A program made the translations under genes and the position numbers. 64,000 nucleotides of DNA from Planctomycetes bacterium UBA7888 (lineage in GTDB: Bacteria > Planctomycetota > UBA1135). The stretch covers positions 533 to 64,532 of the forward strand of contig DLRM01000039.1 of the NCBI GenBank assembly GCA_002500505.1, written 5' to 3'. Of this stretch, positions 16,790-26,055 are shown piece by piece. The notes beneath the pieces are model-generated. The model searched no databases, was not told the DNA's origin, and saw only the letters and a program-made list of their open reading frames with translations. The first letter of the stretch is position 1. Every line of letters starts with the position of its first letter.

Positions 16790-16795
16790 TATTAT
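16790..16795 (+). promoter_or_regulatory. Probable -10 element of leuS (near-leaderless)
   Basis: TATTAT ends 8 nt before the leuS ATG at 16804. No good -35 is seen at 17-18 nt (GCAACA at 16767-16772 is the nearest match). The spacing would put the transcription start 1-2 nt before the start codon. Confidence 0.45.
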
Positions 16796-16803
16796 TTCAG
16801 GTC

Positions 16804-19389
16804 ATGGCACCCTACGAATTCGCTGAAATCGAAGCTCGCTGGCAAAAGCAGTGGGAGGAAGAACGGACATTTCGGACCCCTGGTCCGGGAGATTCAGATT
16901 TCGACTCCTCCAAGCCTAAGTACTACATTCTTGACATGTTCCCCTATCCCTCTGGAGCAGGTCTTCATGTCGGCCACCCAAAGGGCTATACCGCTACGGA
17001 TATTCTGGCGCGCTATAAGCGACACCAGGGTTTTAACGTTCTTCATCCAATGGGTTGGGATGCTTTTGGCCTCCCGGCGGAGCAGTATGCGATTCAAACT
17101 GGCACTCACCCTGCTGTGACCACCGCCAAGAATGTGGACAACTATCGTGCGCAACTTCAAGCCTTGGGTCTTTCTTACGACTGGGAGCGCGAGATTAATA
17201 CGACCGACCCGAATTATTATCGATGGACTCAGTGGATTTTTTCTAAGCTCTACGATCAAGGTTTAGCCTATCAGGCAGAAGTCCCTGTTTGGTGGTGCGA
17301 AAAGCTGGGCACAGTTCTTGCGAACGAAGAGGTCATCGATGGACGTTCGGAGCGGGGGGACCATCCTTGCGTGAAACGCCCCCTTCGTCAGTGGATGCTG
17401 AAAATCACAGCATACGCCGAACGCTTGCTAGAAGATTTGGAAGACTTGGATTGGCCTGATTCCGTCAAGGCAATGCAACGAGAATGGATTGGCCGTTCCG
17501 AGGGCGCTGAAATCAAGTTTGAGCTTGATCGTGGCGACGCCGGTATTTCTGTTTTTACGACTCGCCCCGACACCTTGTTTGGGGCTACATTTTGCATTCT
17601 TTCACCCGAGCATCCTCTGATAGACAGCATTTGTACAGAGGAAAGGAAGGAGGAAGTGAACGCCTATCGCCGAGGGGCTGCAGCCAAATCTGATCTTGAG
17701 CGCTCGGAACTACAAAAGGAGAAGACAGGAGTCTTTACCGGAGCCTATTGCGTAAACCCAGTTTTTGAACCGGGCGATCCTCTGAGAGAAATGCCAGTTT
17801 GGGTTGCTGACTATGTGCTGATGTCTTATGGAACTGGCGCCATTATGTGTGTTCCTGGCGGTGATGAACGAGATTATGAATTTGCCATCAAGTACAAGTT
17901 GCCTGTTGTGCCGGTGGTTGAACCCGAACCGCTTGCCCGTAATGCGCCTCATGTTGACCAGGCATTTGACAATCCGCATTGCTTTGTCGACCCCACTGTG
18001 GTCGCTGAATGTTGGCCTGGTGAGGGGATCGCAGTTAATTCAGGGTTTTTGGATGGGCTGACCACCGAAGCAGCGAAAAAAAGGATGTTGGGTTGGCTCG
18101 AAGAGAATGGAATTGGTAGCGCTAAGGTCACTTATCGTCTGCGCGACTGGCTATTTAGTCGCCAACGCTATTGGGGAGAGCCATTCCCTTTGTTGCACCA
18201 TGAAGAATCAGGAGCAACGCGGTTGGTTGAAGAGGGGGATTTGCCCGTCAGTCTTCCCGAGTTAGACGACTTCCGCCCCAACGAGAACGGAGACCCTCCA
18301 TTGGCACGTGCAAAAGAATGGTGCGAGGTTGTCGATTCGGAGGGGCGAGTCTGGAAGAGGGAAACGAATTCGATGCCTCAGTGGGCAGGATCTTGTTGGT
18401 ATTATCTCCGCTTTTGCGACCCAAATAATGATGAGGCTGCATGGAATGAGGCCGTCGAGAAATACTGGATGCCGGTAGACCTTTACGTCGGGGGCGCAGA
18501 GCACGCTGTTTTACATCTTCTATACGCCCGTTTTTGGCACAAGCTTCTCTTTGATTGTGGACTTGTGAGTACGAGTGAACCTTTTCAAAAGCTCGTGAAT
18601 CAGGGAATGGTTCAAGCCTACGCCTACAAAGATGAACGAGGGGCTTTAATTCCTGCCGACCAAGTGGAGGCGAAAGGAGATAAATTCATTTATCAAGGCA
18701 GCGAGGTAGAACGGATTGTTGCAAAGATGTCGAAATCTTTGCGCAACGTCACCAATCCTGGAGATGTAATTCAGGAATATGGTGCGGACACGATGAGGCT
18801 TTATGAAGCTTTCATGGGGCCGATTACCGCGAGTGCCCCCTGGAACCCACGAGACCTTCCGGGCGCTCACCGTTTCCTTCAACGCGCTTGGCGATTGTTT
18901 GAACCCGAATTTTCTCAAGAGCCGAATGGCGAGATTGAGAAAGCTCTGCATGCGGCCATGAAAAAGACGACTCAAGATATTGAGCAAATGGCCAACAATA
19001 CGGCGATTGCGGCTTTGATGGAATTTGTTAATTCGGCAACCAAGTCCAAAGCAACTCTGACACAGAGCCAGGGCGAGCGTTTTGCCCTTCTTCTTGAACC
19101 TTTTGCTCCCCATTTGGCTGAGGAAATGTGGAAAGTATGTGGGCATGCCGACTCTTGCGCATGGGTAGCTTGGCCAGAGTGGGAGGAATCTCTTTTAGTC
19201 TCCGAGACTATCGAAATACCTGTTCAGATTAATGGGAAACTACGAGGTCGGATAACCGTGGATGCAGATGCTCAGCCCGATACCCTTGAGGCAGCGGCAA
19301 AGGAAGCCATTGCCGACCTTTTGGCTGGAAAGACGATTAAGAAAGCGATTGTGGTCCCTGGAAGGATGGTCAACCTCGTTGTCGGCTGA
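16804..19389 (+). CDS. leuS: Leucyl-tRNA synthetase
   Basis: An 861-residue class I synthetase, the usual length. The HIGH-type motif is in FPYPSGAGLHVGHPKGYTA (about residues 46-64). The CP1 editing domain lies roughly between residues 220 and 420, with GVFTGAYCVNP and the D-containing YGTGAIMCVPGGDERDYEFA stretch. The KMSKS motif is intact near residue 641 (AKMSKSLRNV), followed by the anticodon-binding domain and the C-terminal domain (VPVQINGKLRGRI-like). It charges tRNA-Leu and hydrolyses mischarged products. It appears monocistronic, with TATTAT 8 nt before the ATG and no clear ribosome-binding site. Confidence 0.96.
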   Translation: MAPYEFAEIEARWQKQWEEERTFRTPGPGDSDFDSSKPKYYILDMFPYPSGAGLHVGHPKGYTATDILARYKRHQGFNVLHPMGWDAFGLPAEQYAIQTGTHPAVTTAKNVDNYRAQLQALGLSYDWEREINTTDPNYYRWTQWIFSKLYDQGLAYQAEVPVWWCEKLGTVLANEEVIDGRSERGDHPCVKRPLRQWMLKITAYAERLLEDLEDLDWPDSVKAMQREWIGRSEGAEIKFELDRGDAGISVFTTRPDTLFGATFCILSPEHPLIDSICTEERKEEVNAYRRGAAAKSDLERSELQKEKTGVFTGAYCVNPVFEPGDPLREMPVWVADYVLMSYGTGAIMCVPGGDERDYEFAIKYKLPVVPVVEPEPLARNAPHVDQAFDNPHCFVDPTVVAECWPGEGIAVNSGFLDGLTTEAAKKRMLGWLEENGIGSAKVTYRLRDWLFSRQRYWGEPFPLLHHEESGATRLVEEGDLPVSLPELDDFRPNENGDPPLARAKEWCEVVDSEGRVWKRETNSMPQWAGSCWYYLRFCDPNNDEAAWNEAVEKYWMPVDLYVGGAEHAVLHLLYARFWHKLLFDCGLVSTSEPFQKLVNQGMVQAYAYKDERGALIPADQVEAKGDKFIYQGSEVERIVAKMSKSLRNVTNPGDVIQEYGADTMRLYEAFMGPITASAPWNPRDLPGAHRFLQRAWRLFEPEFSQEPNGEIEKALHAAMKKTTQDIEQMANNTAIAALMEFVNSATKSKATLTQSQGERFALLLEPFAPHLAEEMWKVCGHADSCAWVAWPEWEESLLVSETIEIPVQINGKLRGRITVDADAQPDTLEAAAKEAIADLLAGKTIKKAIVVPGRMVNLVVG

Positions 19390-19453
19390 GGTGCGACCTT
19401 TCCGGCCAGCAACTTCAATTTGTAAGAAATGCCATTTAGTTGTCAGGTGTGAG

Positions 19454-19459
19454 TAAAAT
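19454..19459 (+). promoter_or_regulatory. Probable -10 element of the UbiD-family gene
   Basis: TAAAAT ends 7 nt before the ATG at 19467, the same spacing seen at several other gene starts. A clear -35 was not found. Confidence 0.4.
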
Positions 19460-19466
19460 TCGCCGT

Positions 19467-20924
19467 ATGACCATTAATCACCTTCGTGAATGGATTCAAG
19501 TCTTGGATGAAGCCGGTGAGTTACATCGGATTTCGGCCGAGGTCGACCCCTATTTGGAAATTGCCGAAATAACGGACCGAGTTTCCAAAGAGGAGGGAGC
19601 TCCCAATAAGGCTCTTTTGTTTGAAAATGTGAAGGGCTCCGAACTTTCAGTTTTCATCAATGCTTTTGGGTCTCGTGAACGGATGGCCCTTTCTTTGGGG
19701 GGTGCACCGGAAGAACACGCTCAGCGCATTGAGGATTTATTGGAGCAATCTCCACCGGAAGGTTTGTTAGAAAAGTTAAAGATGCTTCCGAAGCTGGCGG
19801 AAGTAGGGAAATGGTTTCCGAAAAAAGTTTCGAGTGCACCCTGTCAGGAAGTTGTTTGGACTGACGATCAGGTTGATTTGAGTCGGCTACCTGTTCTGAC
19901 CACATGGCCCGAAGACGCGGGCCCTTTCATTACCTTCCCTCTTTGCGTCACTCAGGACCCGGAGACCGGGAGAAGAAATCTAGGCACTTACCGTTTACAG
20001 GTTATGGGCCCTCGGGAGACTGGTTTTCATTCCCATCGCCACAAGGATGCCAGCCGCCACTTGAGCAAAGCTAAAGAACAGGGCAACCGCATTCCTGTTG
20101 CCGTTTGCATTGGTGCTGATCCAGCCACATGTTTTGCCAGCGTTGTGCCTGCACCCCCCGATATTGACGAACTATTGATTGCTGGTTTTCTTCGCAATAA
20201 ACCCGTTCCTCTTGTAGCCTGCAAAAGGGTTCCCTTGGAAGTGCCTGCGACTGCGGAAATTGTTTTGGAAGGGTGGGTGGACCCCGAGAACTTGCGGCGC
20301 GAGGGACCATTTGGTGATCACACCGGGTTCTATTCTCTTGCAGACGACTACCCAGTTTTCGAGATTGAGTGCATGACCATGCGGCAAGATCCCGTATATC
20401 ACACAACATTAGTCGGGCGCCCTCCTCAAGAGGATTGCTGGATGACTGAAGGCATTGAGCGCCTTCTACTGCCCGTATTGCGAAAGCAGTTCCCAGAAAT
20501 ATTAGATTACCGAATGCCTTTTGAAGGGGTTGCGCACAACTTGATGTATTTGAAAATTAAAAAGGCATACCCAGGTCATGCACGGAAGCTTATGAACGCT
20601 ATTTGGGGACTTGGCCAAGCTATGTTCACCAAAGCGATTGTGGTCGTGGATGAAGATTGTGATATTCATGACGATTCTGAAGTTGCCTGGCGGGTTCTCA
20701 ACAACATCGACCCTCAGCGAGACTTTGAATTTACTCTAGGTCCCATCGAAGTCTTAGACCATGCGAGTCGTGCCGCCTGTTATGGGTCCAAAGTTGGGAT
20801 TGACGCCACCCGGAAAATGAAAGAAGAGGGTTTTGAGCGGGAATGGCCCGGCGCCATTTCGATGAGCCCAGAAATTAAAGATTCAATCCAGGAGAAGTGG
20901 TCTTCTTTTGGATTCGAGGCTTAG
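19467..20924 (+). CDS. UbiD-family prenylated-FMN decarboxylase
   Basis: 485 residues. UbiD-family enzymes use prenylated FMN, made by UbiX, to (de)carboxylate aromatic or unsaturated acids. Family hallmarks include GTYRLQVMGPRETGFHSHRH, RNKPVPLVACKRVPLEVPA, the glutamate-rich EGPFGDHTGFYS, and VAWRVLNNIDPQRD near the C-terminus. The ATG at 19467 is preferred over a TTG at 19440 because the -10-like TAAAAT sits between them. In quinone synthesis this is 3-octaprenyl-4-hydroxybenzoate decarboxylase or its futalosine-pathway counterpart; the substrate cannot be told from sequence alone. No ubiX lies in the window. It is followed 9 nt later by an M28 peptidase gene. Confidence 0.9.
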   Translation: MTINHLREWIQVLDEAGELHRISAEVDPYLEIAEITDRVSKEEGAPNKALLFENVKGSELSVFINAFGSRERMALSLGGAPEEHAQRIEDLLEQSPPEGLLEKLKMLPKLAEVGKWFPKKVSSAPCQEVVWTDDQVDLSRLPVLTTWPEDAGPFITFPLCVTQDPETGRRNLGTYRLQVMGPRETGFHSHRHKDASRHLSKAKEQGNRIPVAVCIGADPATCFASVVPAPPDIDELLIAGFLRNKPVPLVACKRVPLEVPATAEIVLEGWVDPENLRREGPFGDHTGFYSLADDYPVFEIECMTMRQDPVYHTTLVGRPPQEDCWMTEGIERLLLPVLRKQFPEILDYRMPFEGVAHNLMYLKIKKAYPGHARKLMNAIWGLGQAMFTKAIVVVDEDCDIHDDSEVAWRVLNNIDPQRDFEFTLGPIEVLDHASRAACYGSKVGIDATRKMKEEGFEREWPGAISMSPEIKDSIQEKWSSFGFEA

Positions 20925-20927
20925 AAT
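20922..20927 (+). promoter_or_regulatory. Possible -10 element of the M28 peptidase gene
   Basis: TAGAAT begins with the stop codon of the UbiD-family gene and ends 6 nt before the ATG at 20934. It may provide a separate leaderless transcript, or be a coincidence within an operon. Confidence 0.35.
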
Positions 20928-20933
20928 CTAGCT

Positions 20934-22670
20934 ATGAAGGTCACCATCCCTCTCCTACTCTGCTTAGTCTCTTGCTCGGTCACTGAGAGTACGCATTCCG
21001 ATTACTCTGCTGAAATTTTCAAACATACAAATTGGTTAGCCGACGACTCACTCGAGGGCCGTCGTGCAGGAACCCCCATGGCCGATAAGGCGGCTTCCTA
21101 CCTTGCCGCTGAGTTGATGCTTGACGGTTTGGAGCCCGCTGGTGAGGGCGGTGGTTGGTATCAAGCCTTTCCCATTGCTTTGGCTTCTCGGGCCGGGAGC
21201 TGCTCCCTGAGCATAGATGGACAAACTCTGGAAGGAATTGGGACACTTGCCCTCTCTGCAGAAGGCGAGGTTTCGGCTCCACTAGCTTCGGCTGAATATG
21301 GAGTTGTTTTGGAGTCATACAACATCGACCACTTTGCAGATGTGGAGACTGAAGGGAAAATTGTTCTCCTCCGGCGTTATACAGAGTGGGGTCCCAATGC
21401 GGATAGCACGCTGACTCGCTTGGGGGCAATTCGGTCCAAGGTGCGGAATGCCCGGGCCGCTGGAGCGGTTGGCGTGATTCTGGGGACTCATCCCGATGAT
21501 GTTGCCCAAGGTGGCGATGCCGTAATTCCATTCACTGCATCTCATGGCACTGGTGGAATTCCGATTGTGACGGTTTCCCCAGAAACATTTGTTTTGTTGG
21601 AAACTCAGCTTGGGAAACAGGCCGTTCTTGCAGCAGAACTAGAAAAGCCGACAGCGGAAACACTCAATGTCCTCGCGATGGTTCCAGGAAAATCGGATTC
21701 CGTCATTTCTTTGGGGGCTCATTACGACCACTTAGGTTGGGGCGGTGAGGGTTCATTGGCGCCCGGTGTTCATGCCATCCACAATGGTGCTGATGACAAT
21801 GCAAGCGGCTCTGCAGTTCTGTTGGAGATTGCGGAGGCCGTTGCGGAGGGCCCTCAACCTGAGCATACTTTGTTGTTCTGTTTTTGGGGAGCTGAGGAAG
21901 AAGGATTGATTGGCTCAAAGTACTGGGTAGAGAACCCAACAGTGGCCTTGGATAAGGTGCTCTGTAATATCAACCTTGACATGGTGGGTCGCCTGCAGTC
22001 CGGCGGAATTACGGTTGGCTCTCATAGCACGGCTTCCGCATTTAAGCCGGCCCTCGCCCACGCCGGCTCTATGAGTGCGGGGCTTTCGGAGGCTTCTCTT
22101 CAGCTTAATCTGACGGGAGAGGATTTGCCCGGCGGTGGCGGCTCTGACCACATGTCTTTCCACTCAGCCGAAATTCCAGCCCTCTTTTTCTTTTCTGGCT
22201 TGCACGCAGATTACCACAAGCCAAGCGATGACTCCGACAAATTGGATTACCCTCGTATGGGTACCCTAGTTTCTGCCACTCTTGCCTTAATTGATGGCCT
22301 GGAAGGGCAACCTGAGCAGGCATTTGATTGGGTAAAGCCTGCTCCTGTTGCGAGCCATGGCCGCGGGGGGCGTCAAGGCGCTGGTGGTGGAGTTTGGTTT
22401 GGGTCCATTCCTGATTACGCTGGCGAAGAAGGTGGCGGCTCGGGCATGAAGCTAGCAGGTACGGTTCCCGGCGGCCCTGCCGAAGCGGCAGGTTTCTTGA
22501 AAGACGATGTTCTGACTGCCATTAATGATTTCGCCATTCAGGACATCTACGATTTCATGGATTCTTTGCGCGAGTTCAAGGATGGAGAAACTGTTACCGT
22601 GCATTTTCGTAGAAATGGTGAGAATAAGACCCTTGAATTGACTTTCTTTCCGCGACCAAGCGGGGATTAG
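20934..22670 (+). CDS. M28-family peptidase lipoprotein with PDZ domain
   Basis: 578 residues. The N-terminus (LLCLVSCS) is a lipoprotein signal with the lipobox cysteine near residue 14. A protease-associated (PA) domain lies at about 110-230. The two-zinc M28 site is complete: LGAHYDHLG, GADDNASGSA, GAEEEGLIGS, NLDMVGR and GGSDHMSFHSAEIPAL. A PDZ domain occupies about 500-570 (MKLAGTVPGGPAEAAGFLKDD). Members are aminopeptidases or related exopeptidases working outside the inner membrane. A paralogue without PDZ lies at 49309-50847. The PDZ may steer it to C-terminal tails or to partner proteins. Confidence 0.92.
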   Translation: MKVTIPLLLCLVSCSVTESTHSDYSAEIFKHTNWLADDSLEGRRAGTPMADKAASYLAAELMLDGLEPAGEGGGWYQAFPIALASRAGSCSLSIDGQTLEGIGTLALSAEGEVSAPLASAEYGVVLESYNIDHFADVETEGKIVLLRRYTEWGPNADSTLTRLGAIRSKVRNARAAGAVGVILGTHPDDVAQGGDAVIPFTASHGTGGIPIVTVSPETFVLLETQLGKQAVLAAELEKPTAETLNVLAMVPGKSDSVISLGAHYDHLGWGGEGSLAPGVHAIHNGADDNASGSAVLLEIAEAVAEGPQPEHTLLFCFWGAEEEGLIGSKYWVENPTVALDKVLCNINLDMVGRLQSGGITVGSHSTASAFKPALAHAGSMSAGLSEASLQLNLTGEDLPGGGGSDHMSFHSAEIPALFFFSGLHADYHKPSDDSDKLDYPRMGTLVSATLALIDGLEGQPEQAFDWVKPAPVASHGRGGRQGAGGGVWFGSIPDYAGEEGGGSGMKLAGTVPGGPAEAAGFLKDDVLTAINDFAIQDIYDFMDSLREFKDGETVTVHFRRNGENKTLELTFFPRPSGD

Positions 22671-22683
22671 AAATCCCGCAAAA

Positions 22684-22705
22684 ATGGCCTATGATGGAGG
22701 GCCAT
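22684..22705 (+). promoter_or_regulatory. Inverted repeat and -10-like element over the thiC start
   Basis: ATGGCC (22684-22689) and GGCCAT (22700-22705) form a perfect 6-bp inverted repeat whose right arm includes the first two bases of the thiC ATG at 22704. The 10-nt loop holds TATGAT (22690-22695), a -10-like hexamer 8 nt before the ATG, and GGAG, a possible ribosome-binding site. It could be an operator/promoter or an RNA hairpin that hides the start. The 33-nt gap is too short for a TPP riboswitch. Confidence 0.4.
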
Positions 22706-24311
22706 GACTCCTCTTCAACTCAGCCAAAATCGCCCCGAATCTGGGGAGCTTAGCCCTAGAACTATTCCGGCCTTTGAAGAATGTTGGCCTTCGTCTGAGA
22801 AGAGAAGTGCTTCAATTTCTCATGAGGGAATGGAACTTCAGGTTCCTTACCGAAGGGTTCACCTCAGCAATGGGGAGCATTTCGACTTGTACGACACAAG
22901 CGGGCCTCAGGGCTGTAATCCGAAGGATGGTTTGCCCAAACTTCGTGCGGATTGGGTCGCGAAAGCACCCCCACAGACGACTCAAATGAGCCAAGCCCGT
23001 GCGGGGATTATTACTCCGGAAATGACATTTGTGGCTGCGCGAGAAAAAGTCGATCCAGAATTCGTTCGTACCGAAATTGCTACAGGCCGGGCAGTGATTC
23101 CCGCCAACCGTAATCATTTGGAATTGGAGCCTGTCATTTTGGGTAGAAACTTCCTCACGAAAATAAACTCGAATATCGGGAACTCGGCAACTCACTCTTC
23201 GATTCAAGAGGAGGTTGAAAAATTGCAATGGTCCGTCATGTGGGGCGCAGACACCGTGATGGACCTTTCCACTGGCGAGAATATTCACCAAACACGGGAA
23301 TGGATTTTGCGCAACTCTTCCGTGCCTATTGGAACAGTTCCCATTTACCAGGCCCTCGAAAAAGTGGACGGGGACCCGGTGAAGCTTAATCTGGAGATGT
23401 TTATTGAAACCCTGATTGAGCAAGCTGAGCAGGGCGTGGACTACTTCACCATTCATGCTGGTGTTTTGCTCCACCATATTCCAATGACAGTAGATCGCCT
23501 GACTGGAATAGTTTCCCGTGGTGGAAGCATCATGGCAAAGTGGTGTTTGGCTCACCATAAAGAGAACTTTCTCTACACCGGGTTTGAAGAAATTTGCAAG
23601 GTGATGAAGGAGTATGACATCACTTTCAGTTTGGGTGACGGCCTACGTCCGGGATCCTTGCATGACGCAAATGATGAAGCTCAATTTGGTGAACTCAAGG
23701 CACTTGGTGAGCTGACTAAGATTGCGTGGGAGAATGATGTTCAAACCATGATTGAAGGTCCTGGTCATGTTCCCCTTCATCTCGTGAAAGAAAATATGGA
23801 TCGCGAACTTCAGGATTGCTTTGAGGCTCCCTTCTATACATTGGGCCCTATTGTGACCGATGTTGCGCCCGGTTACGACCACATTACTTCTGCGATTGGT
23901 GCCGCAACGATTGGTTGGCACGGTACTGCCATGCTTTGTTATGTGACTCCAAAAGAGCATCTCGGCCTTCCAGACCGAGAGGACGTCAAGCAAGGCGTGA
24001 TTGCCTATCGAATTGCTGCTCACGCGGCTGATGTCGCCAAAGGCGTACCCGGCGCTCGGGATTGGGATGACGCCCTTTCCAAAGCTCGTTTTGAATTTCG
24101 TTGGGAAGACCAGTTCAATTTGTCAATGGATCCGGTAACTGCTCGCGCGTATCACGACCAGACTCTTCCCTCAGAAGGCGCCAAAGTGGCGCATTTTTGT
24201 TCCATGTGCGGGCCTAAATTTTGCTCTATGAAAATCACCGAGGAGGTTCGGGAAGCGATGAAAGATAAGTCGAATGAGTTTTCTAGTGTCGGTGGAGAAA
24301 TTTACAGCTAA
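22704..24311 (+). CDS. thiC: Phosphomethylpyrimidine synthase
   Basis: ThiC (535 residues) is a radical-SAM enzyme that converts aminoimidazole ribotide to HMP-phosphate, the pyrimidine half of thiamine. The C-terminal cluster motif CxxCxxxxC is present (CSMCGPKFC). Conserved stretches such as MTFVAAREKVDPEFVRTEIA, GDGLRPGSLHDANDEAQF and EGPGHVPLHLVKENM are intact. Family members without the N-terminal extension have this length. The stop overlaps the ATG of the OsmC-like gene by one base. thiE-like and thiL genes lie 36 kb downstream, so the pathway is scattered. Confidence 0.96.
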   Translation: MTPLQLSQNRPESGELSPRTIPAFEECWPSSEKRSASISHEGMELQVPYRRVHLSNGEHFDLYDTSGPQGCNPKDGLPKLRADWVAKAPPQTTQMSQARAGIITPEMTFVAAREKVDPEFVRTEIATGRAVIPANRNHLELEPVILGRNFLTKINSNIGNSATHSSIQEEVEKLQWSVMWGADTVMDLSTGENIHQTREWILRNSSVPIGTVPIYQALEKVDGDPVKLNLEMFIETLIEQAEQGVDYFTIHAGVLLHHIPMTVDRLTGIVSRGGSIMAKWCLAHHKENFLYTGFEEICKVMKEYDITFSLGDGLRPGSLHDANDEAQFGELKALGELTKIAWENDVQTMIEGPGHVPLHLVKENMDRELQDCFEAPFYTLGPIVTDVAPGYDHITSAIGAATIGWHGTAMLCYVTPKEHLGLPDREDVKQGVIAYRIAAHAADVAKGVPGARDWDDALSKARFEFRWEDQFNLSMDPVTARAYHDQTLPSEGAKVAHFCSMCGPKFCSMKITEEVREAMKDKSNEFSSVGGEIYS

Positions 24312-24739
24312 TGACTGTTGAGATTAATATTGCCTACGAAGGTTCACTGCGTTGCCATGCAACCCATGCTCCGAGTGGAGGAACCCTCCAGACTGATGCC
24401 CCTCTTGATAATTGTGGAAAAGGGGAAACCTTCTCGCCCACAGATTTAGTGGCGACTGCGTTAGGTTCCTGCATGCTGACCATCATGGGAATCGTTGCGG
24501 AAAGGCATGCCATCGACCTCTCGGAGGTTGAAGTCCGCGTTGAGAAGCACATGAGTACTGATGCTGTTCGACGCATTGTCCAGCTTCCGGTTTGGATAAC
24601 TGGCCCTTCTTGCCTCAGCGAGAAGGAGCGAAAACTCCTAGAGACTGCTGCATTGAGTTGCCCTGTCCACAAAAGCTTGGGCGACTCGATTGACCGTTCG
24701 GTGTCTTTTAGTTGGTCAAAGAGCCGGAAGGCGCACTAG
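24311..24739 (+). CDS. OsmC-family protein
   Basis: 142 residues of the OsmC/Ohr fold. The two redox cysteines are in LGSCMLTIMG (about residue 54) and SCPVHKSLGDS (about residue 118), the expected positions. These proteins reduce organic hydroperoxides or act as general stress thiol peroxidases. Translation is coupled to thiC (TAATG overlap). It is convergent with the TolB-like gene, sharing the CTAG at the two stop codons. YhfA-type OsmC members of this length have less certain activity. Confidence 0.88.
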   Translation: MTVEINIAYEGSLRCHATHAPSGGTLQTDAPLDNCGKGETFSPTDLVATALGSCMLTIMGIVAERHAIDLSEVEVRVEKHMSTDAVRRIVQLPVWITGPSCLSEKERKLLETAALSCPVHKSLGDSIDRSVSFSWSKSRKAH

Positions 24740-25818
24740 TTAATCCAGTCTGCAATGAAGAGGTTTGTGTCCCTCGGGCTATTGTTAGCCCGATTGCTAG
24801 CGAATATCAGTCTTCGTCCATCATGACTAAACATGGGGAAGCCGTCGAAAGTAGGGTTTGTTGTTACCCGTTCGTTGCCGGTTCCATCTTGATTAATGAT
24901 AAAAATGTCAAAGTCTCGGCCGCTTTCTGATGCCTGGTTCGTGCAGTAGACAATGCGCTTATTGTCTGGATGAAAGTAGGGCGCAAAGTTGGCAGCAGTA
25001 TTGTCAGTGACTTGAACTTTATGGTCACCGTCTAAGTCCATAATCATGATTTGGAGCGCCATTGGCTCAATGACATCCTGATTCAGAAGGTTGAGGTAAC
25101 GATTCCGCTCTTTTTCCGTCTTCGGGTGAAAAGCACGATAAACAATACGTTTCCCGTCTGGAGAAAAGAAGGGGCCTCCATCGTAGCCAAGAGCGTTAGT
25201 GAGTCGTTTGACACCAGAGCCATCCAGATTCATGGTGTAAACATCTAAATCTCCTTTTCGGGTTGAGGTGAAAGCAATCTTGTTGCCTTGTGGACTTACG
25301 ACGGCTTCAGCGTCATAGCCAGGGGAGTGGGTGAGGGCAGTGAGTTCTCGGGTTTTGAGATTCCGAACGAAGATGTCGAACTGCGGGTAGATTTTCCAAA
25401 CATAACCCATGGAATAGTCTGGCGGCGGCATACAGTCCGGACCCGCAGCATGTGTGCTTGCAAAGACAACGCCTTCATCATCAGGCATGAAGTAAGCGCA
25501 AGTTGTACGACCTGTTCCGGTGCTCACAAGTTCGCGGCTACCAGTCAAGAGGTCCAGGGTATAGATTTGGTCACAGTTAGCGCCAGGAACGGTTGCTTGG
25601 TAGCTGATGCGGTCGCCGAGCCAGCTGAAATAACCCTCAGCGTTTTCACCATCGGTTGTTAAGCGACGAATCGAGCCAAAATGCTTTTCACCGGCAAAGC
25701 GAAGGGATTCACGCTTAGGAAGTCCGATCTCTTGGTGGGCAGGCAAAGGCTCCTGCTGAGGGGGAGTAGCATGGGCTTCCTGAGGGATGGACGCAAGGAT
25801 GAGGCTAGTGAGGATCAT
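24736..25818 (-). CDS. Exported TolB-like beta-propeller protein
   Basis: 360 residues with a signal peptide (LTSLILASIPQEAHA). The remainder consists of WD40-like PD40 repeats of the type FSPDGKRIVYRAFHP, SPQGNKIAFTSTRKGDLDVY and FSHDGRRLIFASNRANN. This resembles the C-terminal propeller of TolB, without a clear N-terminal TolB domain. The role is probably periplasmic protein-protein interaction. It begins 9 nt after yidD and is probably co-transcribed with rnpA-yidD. Confidence 0.82.
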   Translation of the reverse strand: MILTSLILASIPQEAHATPPQQEPLPAHQEIGLPKRESLRFAGEKHFGSIRRLTTDGENAEGYFSWLGDRISYQATVPGANCDQIYTLDLLTGSRELVSTGTGRTTCAYFMPDDEGVVFASTHAAGPDCMPPPDYSMGYVWKIYPQFDIFVRNLKTRELTALTHSPGYDAEAVVSPQGNKIAFTSTRKGDLDVYTMNLDGSGVKRLTNALGYDGGPFFSPDGKRIVYRAFHPKTEKERNRYLNLLNQDVIEPMALQIMIMDLDGDHKVQVTDNTAANFAPYFHPDNKRIVYCTNQASESGRDFDIFIINQDGTGNERVTTNPTFDGFPMFSHDGRRLIFASNRANNSPRDTNLFIADWIN

Positions 25819-25827
25819 GGACTTTGA

Positions 25828-26055
25828 CTAGGTTTTTTGGCGAGGGGGAACAGGGTCGTAGCCACCTCGACAGAAGGGATTGCACCGTAGCACTCTCCAA
25901 CATGCAAGAAGGAGGCCTAAGAAAGCCCCGCGTTTTTCGACCGCTTCAAGGGCGTAGTGAGAACAGCTCGGCTCAAAACGGCATTTTCCACTTCCAAGGA
26001 GTGGGCTTAAGAGCTTTTGGTAAGCTCGAAAAAGCCATAGAAGAAGGGCCTTCAT
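25828..26055 (-). CDS. yidD: YidD membrane-insertion efficiency factor
   Basis: 75 residues from the ATG at 26055, which overlaps the rnpA stop (ATGA). The diagnostic cysteine-rich core is intact: CRFEPSCSHYALEAVEKRG, followed by RVLRCNPFCRGGYDPVP. YidD helps YidC insert inner-membrane proteins and lies at the membrane through an amphipathic N-terminal helix (KALLLWLFRAYQKLLSPL). The rnpA-yidD order is standard; yidC does not follow here. Confidence 0.95.
   Translation of the reverse strand: MKALLLWLFRAYQKLLSPLLGSGKCRFEPSCSHYALEAVEKRGAFLGLLLACWRVLRCNPFCRGGYDPVPPRQKT

Noticed and set aside
22671..22703. Possible TPP riboswitch before thiC
   Set aside because: The gap is only 33 nt, far too short for a THI element, and no conserved CUGAGA-type core is present.
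22812..23558. 248-codon open frame antisense to thiC
   Set aside because: thiC is unambiguous; the antisense product is rich in His, Asn and Cys without any motif.
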